From Pseudomonas tritici (lineage in GTDB: Bacteria; Pseudomonadota; Gammaproteobacteria; Pseudomonadales; Pseudomonadaceae), in assembly GCF_014268275.3 (NCBI RefSeq), contig NZ_CP077084.1:3906001-3970000 (forward strand): a stretch of 64,000 nt of DNA, in the 5' to 3' direction. Shown in pieces: positions 33,418 to 44,196 of the stretch. A program made the translations under genes and the position numbers. How positions within the stretch are numbered: the first letter of the stretch is position 1; each line of letters opens with the position of its first letter. Below the pieces are notes generated by a model, which saw nothing but the letters and a program-made list of their open reading frames with translations, was not told where the DNA came from and did not search any database.

Positions 33418-35643
33418 CTAAGGTAACCGTTCACGCCAGAACCTGCGTTGACTGCGCGCAACAACCGGTGGTGCAAATGCCCCCAGTTGCAGGCGCACGG
33501 CGCCCTGCTCGGCGCTGTCATAGACCTGGCTGCCCAACCGCTGGTAGCGTGCCATCACCTGCGGATGCGGATGGCCGAACGCATTGCTGCGCCCTCGTGA
33601 AATGAGCACCGAACGAGGGGCAAGGTGTTCCACAAACGCCCAGGACGAAGAACTGCGACTGCCATGGTGTGGCGCCTGCAACCAATCGGTGGGCACTGCC
33701 AGAGGTGAGGCGAGCATTGCCTGTTCCGCCGCGCGGTCGATATCGCCGGTCAACAGTAAGCGCTCACCATTGGCCTGCACCTGCAACACGCAGGACTTCG
33801 GGTTGCCACTGATAGCGTCCGGCCACTGCCACAGCTCGAACGTCACACCGTCCCAGGTCCATCGCTCGCCACTGTTGCACGACTGCGTACCGAGAAACGC
33901 CGGCAGGCCCTCGGTTTCCCCGCCCACCACGCGTTTGATTGGCATCCCCTTGGCAATCGCCCCCGCGCCGCCGGCATGATCCGCATCGGCATGGCTGATC
34001 AACATCATGTCTAACGCCTTTACCCCGAGTTTTTGCAACGACGGCAATACCACCCGCGCACCCAGGTCAAAGGTTCCGGAGCGCGGGCCGGCGTCGTAGA
34101 GCAAGGTGTGATGGCGAGTACGCAAGATCAGCGACTGCCCCTGGCCGACGTCCAACTGCACCACCTCCACTTGCCCATGGGGCACCAGTTCACGCGGGGG
34201 AAACACCGCCAGCAACAGCATCGGCAAGCCCAGCACACGAAATGGCACGCCCTTGGGTAATAGCAATAGCAGCGCACCGATCAGGCTCAGCAGCCAATAC
34301 CGCTGCGGTACCTCGGCCGGAATCCAGGCAGGCAGTTGTCCGGCAAGCCATGCCAAGCCCTTGAACAACCCATCCAACGCACCGCCCGCGAGCCATAGCA
34401 CTCCCTCCCCTATAAACGGCAGCGGCAGCAACGCTGTCCCCAGCAACGCCAGCGGTAACACCACCAGGCTGATCCAGGGCACGGCAACCAGATTGGCCAG
34501 CGGCGCACTCAGGCTGATGGGCAACCCCAGCACCAGCAAGACAGGTAACAATCCAACGGCAATCAACCACTGGGGGCGGGTCCACGCCTGCCACACGCTC
34601 CACGCCCCCAGCCGCCCACCAAACGCCAGGATCAGCACTGCCACCGCCGCAAACGACAACCAGAACCCCGACTGTAAACTGGCCAACGGCTCCAGGACCA
34701 ACACCCCATCGAGTGCCAACAGCAACGGCCACCACAGCCCCAGGTGCCGGAAGCGCAGCCGCCATAACAACACCAGCCCCACCATCACACAGGCGCGCTG
34801 CACCGGCACGCCAAACCCGGCCAGCAAGCCGTAACTCAGCGCGGCCGTGAACGCCAGGCCACACGCCCACGGCAGCCACGGCCAGGTTCGGGGCCAAAGC
34901 CCATAACGTGCCAACCCGGCGATCAACCCGTAGATCAAGCCCGCCAGCATGCCGATGTGCTGGCCGGATATAACCAGCAGATGCACAGTGCCGGTGTCCT
35001 GTAGCACCTGCCAATCAGCGGCGGCCAATCCAGAGCCGTCTCCCAGCACCAGGGCGATCAAGCCTGCTTCCCGACCAAAGGCATCCACCGCCATCAAGCG
35101 CTGGCGCACGCCATCCCGCCAGGCGCTGCGCGCCGCAGCCAGACGTTCGCCGTCCTTCACCGTGCCGGTGGCACCAATACGTTGGGCGAGCAGCCAGGCT
35201 TCCTGGTCAAATCCGTGAAAATTCAGCAGACCGGCCGGCCGCTTCAGGGTGATTGCCAGGCGCCAGCGCTCACCGCTGTGCACAGGCGGCCCGCCACGCC
35301 AGGACACTCGGATGCGTTTGGGCAACCGGGCATTTCGCGACCGGCTGTCGGCCAATTCGAAACGCACCCCTTCGCCCGTCTGCTGCGGCAGCCCAATGAC
35401 TCGCCCCTCCACCCAACGTGTCTGGCCGTCCAGGGTCGGCTTGAGGCGATCATCCAGCGCCCACTGCGCACTGATGCATGCCCAGCTCAGCCCCAGCAGG
35501 AAAAACGCCAGTGGGTAAGTGCGAAACGGCAACAGCATCAACGCCAGCACCAGCAAGGCGATCAGCCATCCCGCAGGCGGCAATGCCGGTAAAAAACGCA
35601 GGGCCAGTAACCCCAGCGCCAACGCGAACATCCCTGTCCTCAT
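33418..35643 (-). CDS. comEC: ComEC/Rec2 DNA internalisation protein
   Basis: This 741-aa protein has an N-terminal DUF4131 region, a competence domain of about ten membrane helices (VISGQHIGMLAGLIYGLIAGL) and a C-terminal metallo-beta-lactamase-like domain with LLYDAGPRSG and ISHADADHAGG. ComEC carries single-stranded DNA across the inner membrane in natural transformation and its lactamase domain is thought to degrade one strand. The gene appears full length and heads the minus-strand operon. Confidence 0.95.
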   Translation of the reverse strand: MRTGMFALALGLLALRFLPALPPAGWLIALLVLALMLLPFRTYPLAFFLLGLSWACISAQWALDDRLKPTLDGQTRWVEGRVIGLPQQTGEGVRFELADSRSRNARLPKRIRVSWRGGPPVHSGERWRLAITLKRPAGLLNFHGFDQEAWLLAQRIGATGTVKDGERLAAARSAWRDGVRQRLMAVDAFGREAGLIALVLGDGSGLAAADWQVLQDTGTVHLLVISGQHIGMLAGLIYGLIAGLARYGLWPRTWPWLPWACGLAFTAALSYGLLAGFGVPVQRACVMVGLVLLWRLRFRHLGLWWPLLLALDGVLVLEPLASLQSGFWLSFAAVAVLILAFGGRLGAWSVWQAWTRPQWLIAVGLLPVLLVLGLPISLSAPLANLVAVPWISLVVLPLALLGTALLPLPFIGEGVLWLAGGALDGLFKGLAWLAGQLPAWIPAEVPQRYWLLSLIGALLLLLPKGVPFRVLGLPMLLLAVFPPRELVPHGQVEVVQLDVGQGQSLILRTRHHTLLYDAGPRSGTFDLGARVVLPSLQKLGVKALDMMLISHADADHAGGAGAIAKGMPIKRVVGGETEGLPAFLGTQSCNSGERWTWDGVTFELWQWPDAISGNPKSCVLQVQANGERLLLTGDIDRAAEQAMLASPLAVPTDWLQAPHHGSRSSSSWAFVEHLAPRSVLISRGRSNAFGHPHPQVMARYQRLGSQVYDSAEQGAVRLQLGAFAPPVVARSQRRFWRERLP

Positions 35644-35778
35644 GAATCATCCCTTTCAAGTGATCCACTCAGTCTTAGCCGGGCGTCCGACATTGCCTAT
35701 GATGTTTTGTCACAAAGTCTGAATTTTCTGTTTATAGAATGCGGGCATACTTGCCCCTCGAACTGACCTGGACCCCTT

Positions 35779-36294
35779 ATGCCACGGCGCTTATTCAAAC
35801 GGTACATGCCTGACCCCAGCAGTATCAGGGAACACAAGTCATTACAGTTTCTCGGCACATTGCTGCATGACCCGAACCTCTGGCACCTCAACCGGCACTC
35901 GGTCGCGCGCGCGATGGCCGTAGGTTTGTTCGCGGCCTTTATCCCGATTCCCTTGCAGATGCTGCTGGCGGCCGTCCTGGCGATTACCGTGCGCGGCAAC
36001 ATGCCCATCGCGGTCAGCCTGGTGTGGCTGACCAACCCGATCACCATGCCGGTGGTGTTTATCTGCACCTACATGACCGGCGCCTGGCTGATGAACGTGC
36101 CACCCCGCAGCCTGCCCGATGACCTGACCTGGGAATGGATCAGCGGGCAACTGAGTACGTTGTGGCAGCCGTTCCTGCTCGGTTCAGTGGTATTGGGACT
36201 GGTGCTGGGCGCCCTCGCCTACTGCCTGACCATGGGCTATTGGCGCTGGTGGGTTGCCCATCAGTGGAAAAAGCGCAAACAACGCCGCGCTTAG
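35779..36294 (+). CDS. DUF2062 domain membrane protein
   Basis: This 171-aa protein has a basic N-terminus (MPRRLFKRYMPDP) and DUF2062 features: SVARAMAVGLFAAFIPIPLQMLLAAVLAI and NMPIAVSLVWLTNPITMPVVF, with two to three membrane segments. Function is unknown. It diverges from comEC, and its stop overlaps the end of the converging two-component pseudogene. Confidence 0.9.
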   Translation: MPRRLFKRYMPDPSSIREHKSLQFLGTLLHDPNLWHLNRHSVARAMAVGLFAAFIPIPLQMLLAAVLAITVRGNMPIAVSLVWLTNPITMPVVFICTYMTGAWLMNVPPRSLPDDLTWEWISGQLSTLWQPFLLGSVVLGLVLGALAYCLTMGYWRWWVAHQWKKRKQRRA

Positions 36295-37011
36295 CAGGCC
36301 CGCAAGCGCAAATGCACGCGCAGCCCTTGCCCGGTGTTTTACGCCCACAGGCTGCCGTCCTGGCGTTGCACGGCGTTGCGGGCAATGCTCAAGCCCAGGC
36401 CGAAGCCACCATCGCCGGGGCGTGAACCGTCCAGGCGGGTAAAGGGCGCGAAGATCCGTTCCAGGTCCCCGTCATCGATCCCGCCGCCCTGATCCTCCAG
36501 CCACACATGCCAATAATCCCCTTCACGCCGGCCATCCAGGCTGACCACGCCGCCCACAGGCGAATGGCGAATAGCGTTGCGCAGGATGTTTTCCAGGGCC
36601 TGGGCCAACGCATTCAGGTTGCCCCGTACCCAGCACTCCGTACCTAGCAGGCAAGGCAGGCGCGACGCCGGCCAATCGCTTTCAAAACACGCGTTTTCGC
36701 GCAACATGTCCCATAACGCCTGAAGCTGGATATCCTCCTGGGGCAGCGGCCCGCGCTCGGTGTCCAGCCAGGCCAGTTGCAGGCTGTCTTCGACTAGGCG
36801 CTGCATGGCGTCGATCTCACGCCCCAACCGCTCGCGCAGTTGCGCCAGGTCTTGCTCACTGTCCCGCGCCATCTGCAGGCCCTGCTGGCCGTTCTGGCAC
36901 CAGGTCACCTGGAACCCACAGCGCCCCAGGTACTCATGGACCTAGGCGCCCAGCACGGGGGTCATCTTCGATGGTCAGGATACTGGGCAGGCCGATTGAT
37001 GCGGGATTCAT
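36291..37011 (-). pseudogene. Fused remnant of a two-component system (response regulator start joined to histidine kinase end)
   Basis: From the ATG at 37011 the frame reads a receiver-domain start (SILTIEDDPRAG). A one-base frameshift near 36945 then leads into VHEYLGRCGFQVTWCQNGQQGLQMA, still receiver. This runs directly into kinase sequence (dimerisation helix REIDAMQRLVEDSLQLAWLD, N box NILRNAIRHSP, G boxes DQGGGIDDGDL and GGFGLGLSIA). A TAA at 36339-36341 interrupts the final strand, after which the frame continues as NTGQGLRVHLRL to a second stop. So most of the regulator and the kinase sensor half are deleted, and two point lesions follow. It cannot signal. Confidence 0.85.
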
Positions 37012-37216
37012 TAGTATCTGCAAGTCATTCTCAATGGCCGATTATTCAAGATTGCCTTGCCGCAGGCAATCGCCACCGGGCGCCAAATGACTTCAAGATT
37101 GCCGTATGTCATTAATTTGCAAGATTCCACGCCGCGCAAATGGCTACACTGCGCAGGTGGCGCGGGCCGGATGCCCGTGCCGATCATAGATATCAATGTG
37201 GTAGCAGGAGAGTAGC

Positions 37217-39970
37217 GTGCTGACAAGAATGGGGATAAAAGGCCGCGTACTGTTGCTGACCTTATTACCGACCAGCCTGATGGCCTCGTTGCTGGGGGGC
37301 TACTTCACCTGGATGCAGCTCTCGGAACTGCAGACCCAATTGCTGCAACGCGGCGAAATGATCGCGGAGCAATTGGCTCCGCTGGTGGCGCCGGCCCTGA
37401 GCGCCCGCAACACCGACCTGCTGGAGCGCATCGCCACTCAATCCCTGGAGCAGCCGGACGTGCGCACCGTGGCGTTCCTCAGTCCGGACCGCATCTCCCT
37501 GGCCCATGCGGGCCCGACCATGCTCAACCAGGCGCCCATCGGCAACAGTTCCCATTTGTTGCAGCGCACCGGCAATGACGCCACCCGCTACCTGCTGCCG
37601 GTGTTTGGTCGTCATCGCAACCTTGCGGGCGACCTGATCCCGGATGAAGCCGACCGCCTGCTGGGCTGGGTCGAGGTGGAACTCTCCCACAACGGCATGT
37701 TGCTGCGCGGCTACCGCAGCCTGTTCGCCAGCCTGCTGCTGATCGCCATCGGCTTGATCTGCACCGCGGCATTGGCTTTGCGCATCAGCCGCACGATCAA
37801 CTCGCCAATCGGCCAGATCAAGCAGGCGGTGGCCCAACTCAAGGACGGCAACCTGCAAACCCGCTTGCCTGCGTTGGGCAGCCAGGAGCTGGACCAGCTC
37901 GCGTCGGGCATCAACCGCATGGCCGAGACCCTGCAGAACGCCCAGGAAGAACTGCAACACAGCATCGACCAGGCCACCGAAGACGTGCGCCAGAACCTGG
38001 AAACCATCGAGATCCAGAACATCGAGCTGGACCTGGCGCGTAAGGAAGCCCTGGAGGCCAGCCGCATCAAGTCGGAGTTCCTGGCCAACATGAGCCATGA
38101 GATCCGCACGCCGCTCAACGGTATCCTCGGCTTTACTCACCTGCTGCAAAAAAGCGAACTGACCCCACGCCAGCTCGATTACCTGGGCACCATCGAAAAG
38201 TCCGCCGACAACCTGCTGGGCATCATCAACGAGATCCTCGATTTTTCGAAAATCGAAGCCGGCAAGCTGGTGCTCGACAGCATCCCGTTCAACCTGCGCG
38301 ATTTGCTGCAGGACACCCTGACCATCCTCGCTCCCGCCGCCCATGCCAAACAGCTGGAGCTGGTCAGCCTCGTCTACCGCGACACGCCGCTGGCGCTGGT
38401 CGGCGACCCGCTGCGCCTGAAGCAGATCCTGACCAACCTGATCAGCAACGCGATCAAGTTCACCCGTGAAGGCACCATCGTGGCCAGGGCGATGATCGAG
38501 GACGAGCAGGAAGACAGCGTGCAACTGCGCATCAGCGTGCAGGACACCGGCATCGGCCTGTCCAGCCAGGACGTGCGCGCGTTGTTCCAGGCGTTCAGCC
38601 AGGCCGATAACTCACTGTCGCGCCAGCCCGGCGGCACCGGGTTGGGCCTGGTGATTTCCAAGCGCCTGATCGAGCAGATGGGCGGTGAAATCGGCGTCGA
38701 CAGTACGCCGGGCGAAGGTTCGGAGTTCTGGATCAGCCTGAACCTGCCCAAGACCCGTGACGATGTCGAGGATTTGCCTTGCGCGCCGCTGCTCGGCCGT
38801 CGCGTGGCGGTGCTGGAAAACCATGAACTGGCGCGCCAGGCGCTGCAACATCAGTTGGAAGACTGCGGCCTGGAAGTTACCCCGTTCAACAGTCTGGAAA
38901 GCCTGACCAACGGCATCACCAGTGCCCATCAGACCGATCAGGCGATTGACCTGGCGGTACTTGGCGTAACCGCCAATGACATCCCGCCCGAGCGCCTCAA
39001 CCAGCATCTATGGGACCTTGAGCACCTGGGCTGCAAGGTGCTGGTGCTGTGCCCCACCACTGAACAGATGCTGTTCAACCAGTCCGTACCCAACCCCAAT
39101 AGCCAATTGCAGGCCAAGCCGGCGTGTACGCGCAAGCTGCGCCGCGCGCTGTCCGACCTGATCAGCCCGCGACCATCGCGCAGCGAACCGGGCGAGCCGC
39201 TGTCCAGCCGGGCGCCGCGCGTATTGTGCGTGGATGACAACCCGGCGAACCTGCTGCTGGTCCAAACCCTGCTGGAAGACATGGGCGCGCGGGTGCGTGC
39301 AGTGGAAAGCGGGTATGCGGCCGTCGACGCCGTGAAACAGGACACTTTCGACCTGGTGCTGATGGACGTGCAAATGCCTGGCATGGACGGCCGCCAAAGC
39401 ACCGAGGCGATCCGCCAGTGGGAAAGCGAGCGCAGCGGCACGCCATTGCCGGTGGTCGCCCTCACCGCCCACGCCATGGCCAACGAAAAGCGCGCCTTGC
39501 TGCAAAGCGGCATGGACGACTACCTGACCAAACCCATCAGCGAACGGCAACTGGCCCAAGTGGTGTTGAAATGGACCGGCCTGGCCCTGCGTAACCAAGG
39601 CCCGGAACGCCCAACGGACGGCCTCGGCCCTGGCGTGAAATTGCCGGTGCTCGACCATGAAGAGGGCCTGCGCCTGGCCGCCGGCAAGGCTGACCTGGCG
39701 GCGGACATGCTCGCCATGTTGCTGGCCTCCCTGGAAGCCGACCGCCTGGCCATCACCATCGCCCGCGAAGCCAATGACAACAACGCCCTGATCGAACGTG
39801 TGCACCGCCTGCACGGCGCAACCCGTTACTGCGGCGTACCGCAACTGCGTGCCGCCTGCCACCGCGCCGAGACCCTGCTCAAACAGGACGACGCCAAGGC
39901 CCTGCACGCGCTGGACGAACTGGACATGGCGATTGCCCGGCTGGCGAGTGAAGCAAGGGTCAATGCCTAA
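37217..39970 (+). CDS. gacS: GacS hybrid sensor histidine kinase
   Basis: This is a 917-aa tripartite kinase. GTG at 37217 is chosen (AGGAG 6-7 nt upstream); ATG at 37229 is possible. The order is: membrane helix (about 12-30), periplasmic loop, helix (about 168-188), HAMP, HisKA (FLANMSHEIRTPL, H294), HATPase (GGTGLGLVISKRL), receiver (LVLMDVQMPG, D717) and HPt (VHRLHGATRYCG, H863). GacS phosphorylates GacA, which activates small RNAs that titrate RsmA/RsmE; this pathway controls secondary metabolites, exoenzymes and biofilm in pseudomonads. The gene is intact; gacS is known to mutate often in culture. Confidence 0.97.
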   Translation: MLTRMGIKGRVLLLTLLPTSLMASLLGGYFTWMQLSELQTQLLQRGEMIAEQLAPLVAPALSARNTDLLERIATQSLEQPDVRTVAFLSPDRISLAHAGPTMLNQAPIGNSSHLLQRTGNDATRYLLPVFGRHRNLAGDLIPDEADRLLGWVEVELSHNGMLLRGYRSLFASLLLIAIGLICTAALALRISRTINSPIGQIKQAVAQLKDGNLQTRLPALGSQELDQLASGINRMAETLQNAQEELQHSIDQATEDVRQNLETIEIQNIELDLARKEALEASRIKSEFLANMSHEIRTPLNGILGFTHLLQKSELTPRQLDYLGTIEKSADNLLGIINEILDFSKIEAGKLVLDSIPFNLRDLLQDTLTILAPAAHAKQLELVSLVYRDTPLALVGDPLRLKQILTNLISNAIKFTREGTIVARAMIEDEQEDSVQLRISVQDTGIGLSSQDVRALFQAFSQADNSLSRQPGGTGLGLVISKRLIEQMGGEIGVDSTPGEGSEFWISLNLPKTRDDVEDLPCAPLLGRRVAVLENHELARQALQHQLEDCGLEVTPFNSLESLTNGITSAHQTDQAIDLAVLGVTANDIPPERLNQHLWDLEHLGCKVLVLCPTTEQMLFNQSVPNPNSQLQAKPACTRKLRRALSDLISPRPSRSEPGEPLSSRAPRVLCVDDNPANLLLVQTLLEDMGARVRAVESGYAAVDAVKQDTFDLVLMDVQMPGMDGRQSTEAIRQWESERSGTPLPVVALTAHAMANEKRALLQSGMDDYLTKPISERQLAQVVLKWTGLALRNQGPERPTDGLGPGVKLPVLDHEEGLRLAAGKADLAADMLAMLLASLEADRLAITIAREANDNNALIERVHRLHGATRYCGVPQLRAACHRAETLLKQDDAKALHALDELDMAIARLASEARVNA

Positions 39971-40076
39971 TGCTCCGCTTTGGATCTGCTTTTGATCTTA
40001 ATCTCAGGCGCCCCGTCAACCACGCTGGCCGCTTACTTTTGGGTCTTTCCAAACCCCCGTCGCCTGACAGGCCGTA

Positions 40077-40101
40077 ATCGCAGGCAAGCCAGCTCCCACA
40101 G
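40077..40101 (-). repeat. Single REP sequence
   Basis: ATCGCAGGCAAGCCAGCTCC and following bases form one REP arm of the GCTGGC type, between gacS and ldhA. Confidence 0.75.
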
Positions 40102-40148
40102 GGTTTATGTATTTATTCAGTCAGTCAGTTAGTGCAGAGAGCATTCCA

Positions 40149-41138
40149 ATGCGCGTCATTCTTTTCAGTAGCCAGACCTACGACCGCGACAGTTTTCTCG
40201 GCGAACCGCTGCCACCCGGCCTGGAGCTGCAATTCCAGCCTGCACGGCTCAACCTCGACACCGTGGCCCTGACCGAGCATCACGAAGTGGTGTGCGCCTT
40301 CATCAATGACGACCTCAGCGCCGCGGTGCTGGAGCACTTGGCCAAGGGCGGTACGCGGTTGATCGCCCTGCGCTCGGCGGGCTACAACCATGTGGACCTG
40401 GCCGCCGCCAAGCGCCTGGGCCTGACCATCGTGCGCGTGCCGGCCTACTCGCCCCACGCGGTGGCCGAACACGCGGTCGCACTGATCCTCGCCCTCAACC
40501 GCCGCCTGCATCGCGCCTACAATCGCACCCGCGACGGCGACTTCAGCCTGCATGGCCTCACCGGTTTCGACCTGGTGGGCAAGACCGTCGGCGTGGTCGG
40601 CACCGGGCAGATCGGCGCGACGTTCGCCAAGATAATGGCCGGTTTCGGTTGCCAACTGCTCGCCTACGACCCCTTCCCAAACCCGCAGGTCCTGGCCTTG
40701 GGGGCGCGCTACGTGAGCCTGCCTGAGTTGCTGGCCCAAGCGCAGATCATCAGCCTGCACTGCCCGCTGACCGCCGACAGTAAACACTTGATCAACGCCT
40801 GCTCGCTGGCACAGATGCAGCCGGGTGCGATGCTGATCAACACCGGTCGCGGGGGGTTGGTCGACACCCCGGCACTGATCGAGGCACTCAAGGAGGGCCA
40901 ACTCGGCTACCTCGGGCTGGATGTGTATGAGGAGGAAGCGCAGCTGTTTTTCGAGGACCGCTCCGACCTGCCCCTGCAAGATGACGTACTCGCGCGTCTG
41001 CTGACCTTTCCCAATGTGATCATCACCGCGCACCAGGCATTTCTTACCCGCGAAGCCCTGGCGGCCATCGCCGGCACCACCTTGGCCAACATTGCCGCAT
41101 GGGCCGATGGCCGGGCGCAGAACCTTGTCGAAGGATGA
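40149..41138 (+). CDS. ldhA: D-lactate dehydrogenase, fermentative type
   Basis: This 329-aa protein starts at MRVILFSSQTYDRDSF; the upstream extension lacks a ribosome-binding site. It is a D-2-hydroxyacid dehydrogenase: catalytic Arg in ALRSAGYNHVDL, NAD-binding VGVVGTGQIGATFAKIMAGFG, Glu in LGLDVYEEEAQLFFED and His in NVIITAHQAFLT. It reduces pyruvate to D-lactate with NADH. Confidence 0.95.
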   Translation: MRVILFSSQTYDRDSFLGEPLPPGLELQFQPARLNLDTVALTEHHEVVCAFINDDLSAAVLEHLAKGGTRLIALRSAGYNHVDLAAAKRLGLTIVRVPAYSPHAVAEHAVALILALNRRLHRAYNRTRDGDFSLHGLTGFDLVGKTVGVVGTGQIGATFAKIMAGFGCQLLAYDPFPNPQVLALGARYVSLPELLAQAQIISLHCPLTADSKHLINACSLAQMQPGAMLINTGRGGLVDTPALIEALKEGQLGYLGLDVYEEEAQLFFEDRSDLPLQDDVLARLLTFPNVIITAHQAFLTREALAAIAGTTLANIAAWADGRAQNLVEG

Positions 41139-41209
41139 TCAGCGGTCACATACCAGGCTCATGATAGGCCAGCACCCGTGATAGGATGCCGCGCCTATTT
41201 GGAGGATCC

Positions 41210-41650
41210 ATGGCCGAACACGATTTCCGCTTCAGTTTGCTGAGCCCGCAACACACCCTGATCGAATGCCGCGCCCTGGTGCCGGGCCGTTACCAGGTGA
41301 CTGGCAACGGTGGTTCGATCAAGCATGGCGACGTGCTGATCGTCACCCTGCGTGGCAGTAAAACCCTGTCGATGCGCCTTACCGTCGAAGGTGACGCACG
41401 CTACTCCATCCGCCCGGCCGGCCAATGGGTCGCCATGGCCCAGGGGCCGAAATTCGGCGAGTTGGAGATTCACACCTGGAAGGTCAACTGCGACAGCTGC
41501 GATGCGGTGCTGGAGTTCGAGTTTGCGGTGGAAACCAAGCTGACCAAAGAACCCCTGCAACCGGCCGCCAACGCGCGCATTGCCGAGTTGGGCTGGGCCA
41601 GCGAAGGCGACAAGCACCGCTGCCCGAAATGCCAAAAGGCCGCGCAATGA
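41210..41650 (+). CDS. Conserved hypothetical protein with C-terminal zinc-ribbon-like CxxC (146 aa)
   Basis: The start at MAEHDFRFSLLSP is supported by GGAGG just upstream. The protein is beta-rich with WKVNCDSCDAVLEFEFAVE and ends KHRCPKCQKAAQ; the two CxxC pairs could bind zinc. The family is not recognised. It overlaps the next gene by ATGA. Confidence 0.8.
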   Translation: MAEHDFRFSLLSPQHTLIECRALVPGRYQVTGNGGSIKHGDVLIVTLRGSKTLSMRLTVEGDARYSIRPAGQWVAMAQGPKFGELEIHTWKVNCDSCDAVLEFEFAVETKLTKEPLQPAANARIAELGWASEGDKHRCPKCQKAAQ

Positions 41651-42051
41651 GAGGCCTGCTCTTGCTCGCCGCCCTCGGGGCGGCCCTGACGGGTTGCGCC
41701 GGGGACGCGGTCAAGCTCAAGCGGGATCATAGCTACGTGGTGGAATGGATTGGTGAGCGGCCGTTGATGGATTACGCGCACCTGACCGTCACCCTCGGCA
41801 CCGATGGCCGCGCCTACGGCAATGGCGGTTGCAACCACTGGTTTGCGCCGTACACCGTCGAAGGCGACAAGATCAGCTTCGGCAAGATCGGCAGCACCCG
41901 CAAGCTGTGCGCCGAAGCCTTGATGGAGCAGGAACACCGCTTCTTCCAGGCCCTGCAGGGGGTGCAGCGCTGGGATATCTCACCGATTGACCAAACGCGC
42001 TTCTGGCCGGCCGAGGGCAAGCCGATTCGCCTGTGGCTGGAAGAAGGCTGA
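41647..42051 (+). CDS. META-domain (HslJ-like) lipoprotein
   Basis: This 134-aa protein has a lipoprotein signal (LLLLAALGAALTGCAGD). The META/HslJ domain shows GRAYGNGGCNHWFAPYTVEGDKISFGKIGSTRKLC and EHRFFQALQGV. HslJ in E. coli is heat-induced and linked to novobiocin resistance. Translation is coupled to the preceding gene. Confidence 0.9.
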   Translation: MRGLLLLAALGAALTGCAGDAVKLKRDHSYVVEWIGERPLMDYAHLTVTLGTDGRAYGNGGCNHWFAPYTVEGDKISFGKIGSTRKLCAEALMEQEHRFFQALQGVQRWDISPIDQTRFWPAEGKPIRLWLEEG

Positions 42052-42074
42052 TTTCACTGCGGATTGGCTTTTCT

Positions 42075-42159
42075 GTGGGAGCTGGCTTGCCTGCGATCAC
42101 ATCGACTCGGTACCACAGACACATTGAGTCGCCTGCATCGCAGGCAAGCCAGCGCCTAC
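42075..42159. repeat. REPIN (GCTGGC type)
   Basis: Inverted arms start GTGGGAGCTGGCTTGCCTGC at 42075 and end with the complement at 42159 (right arm carries GCGCCTAC, two changes). It lies between convergent META-lipoprotein and tlpA-like genes. Confidence 0.85.
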
Positions 42160-42163
42160 CAAA

Positions 42164-42625
42164 TCAGCCGCGTAAAGCCTTGAGCTTAGCCAACACCCCT
42201 TCCGCCGTCTGCTCACCCATCAGCTGCTCGCGCACCTTGCCCTTGTCATCAATGATGTAGGTCACCGGCAACGCTTCGCTGCGCGGGATATCAAAAATCC
42301 CCTCCGGGTTCTGCGCCAGCACGGTGAACTTGATGCCCAGTTTGTCACTGGCGGCTTTCAGCTCTTCACCCTGCACGTTGTCGAAATTGACCCCGAACAC
42401 CCCTACGTTCTGCGCCTTCAGCTGTTCGGCCAAGGCATTGAGCTCAGGAATTTCCGTGCGGCACGGGCCACACCATTCGGCCCAGTAATTGACCACCAGC
42501 CACTGTTTGTCCAAGCGTTCGGCCGCCACTTTCTGGCCATACTGGTCAACGCCGTAGTCATTACCGCAGCCGCTGAGCAGCAGGGTTGTGATGATCGCCA
42601 ATGCACCGATCAGTCGCCTAGTCAT
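42164..42625 (-). CDS. TlpA-family thioredoxin-like lipoprotein
   Basis: This 153-aa protein has lipobox LSGC (MTRRLIGALAIITTLLLSGCGND) and a thioredoxin fold with active site WAEWCGPCRTEIPEL. Membrane-anchored TlpA-type proteins reduce disulfides in the periplasm, for example during cytochrome c maturation. The cis-Pro is in SEALPVTYI. It is divergent from arsC. Confidence 0.93.
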   Translation of the reverse strand: MTRRLIGALAIITTLLLSGCGNDYGVDQYGQKVAAERLDKQWLVVNYWAEWCGPCRTEIPELNALAEQLKAQNVGVFGVNFDNVQGEELKAASDKLGIKFTVLAQNPEGIFDIPRSEALPVTYIIDDKGKVREQLMGEQTAEGVLAKLKALRG

Positions 42626-42740
42626 GGGGTAATCCTTCGCAAAAATGAACGTTGACTGCGACCTATCGCCTCTTACGGTTTAAGGACGGGCCGCAGCGCG
42701 GGTAGAATACCCGCCACCTTACGCAAGATGCGACCCGCAC

Positions 42741-44108
<1,368 letters not shown>

Positions 44109-44116
44109 CGTCCGCT

Positions 44117-44181
44117 ATCGCAGGCAAGCCAGCTCCCACATTTGGAATGCATTCCCCTGTGGGAGCTGGCTTGCCTGCGAT
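44117..44181. repeat. REPIN (GCTGGC type, arms pointing outward)
   Basis: Left arm ATCGCAGGCAAGCCAGCTCC (44117-44139) and right arm GTGGGAGCTGGCTTGCCTGC (44159-44181) are separated by a 19-bp spacer. It lies between convergent genes. Confidence 0.88.
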
Positions 44182-44196
44182 GGCCTCACCTCGGTC

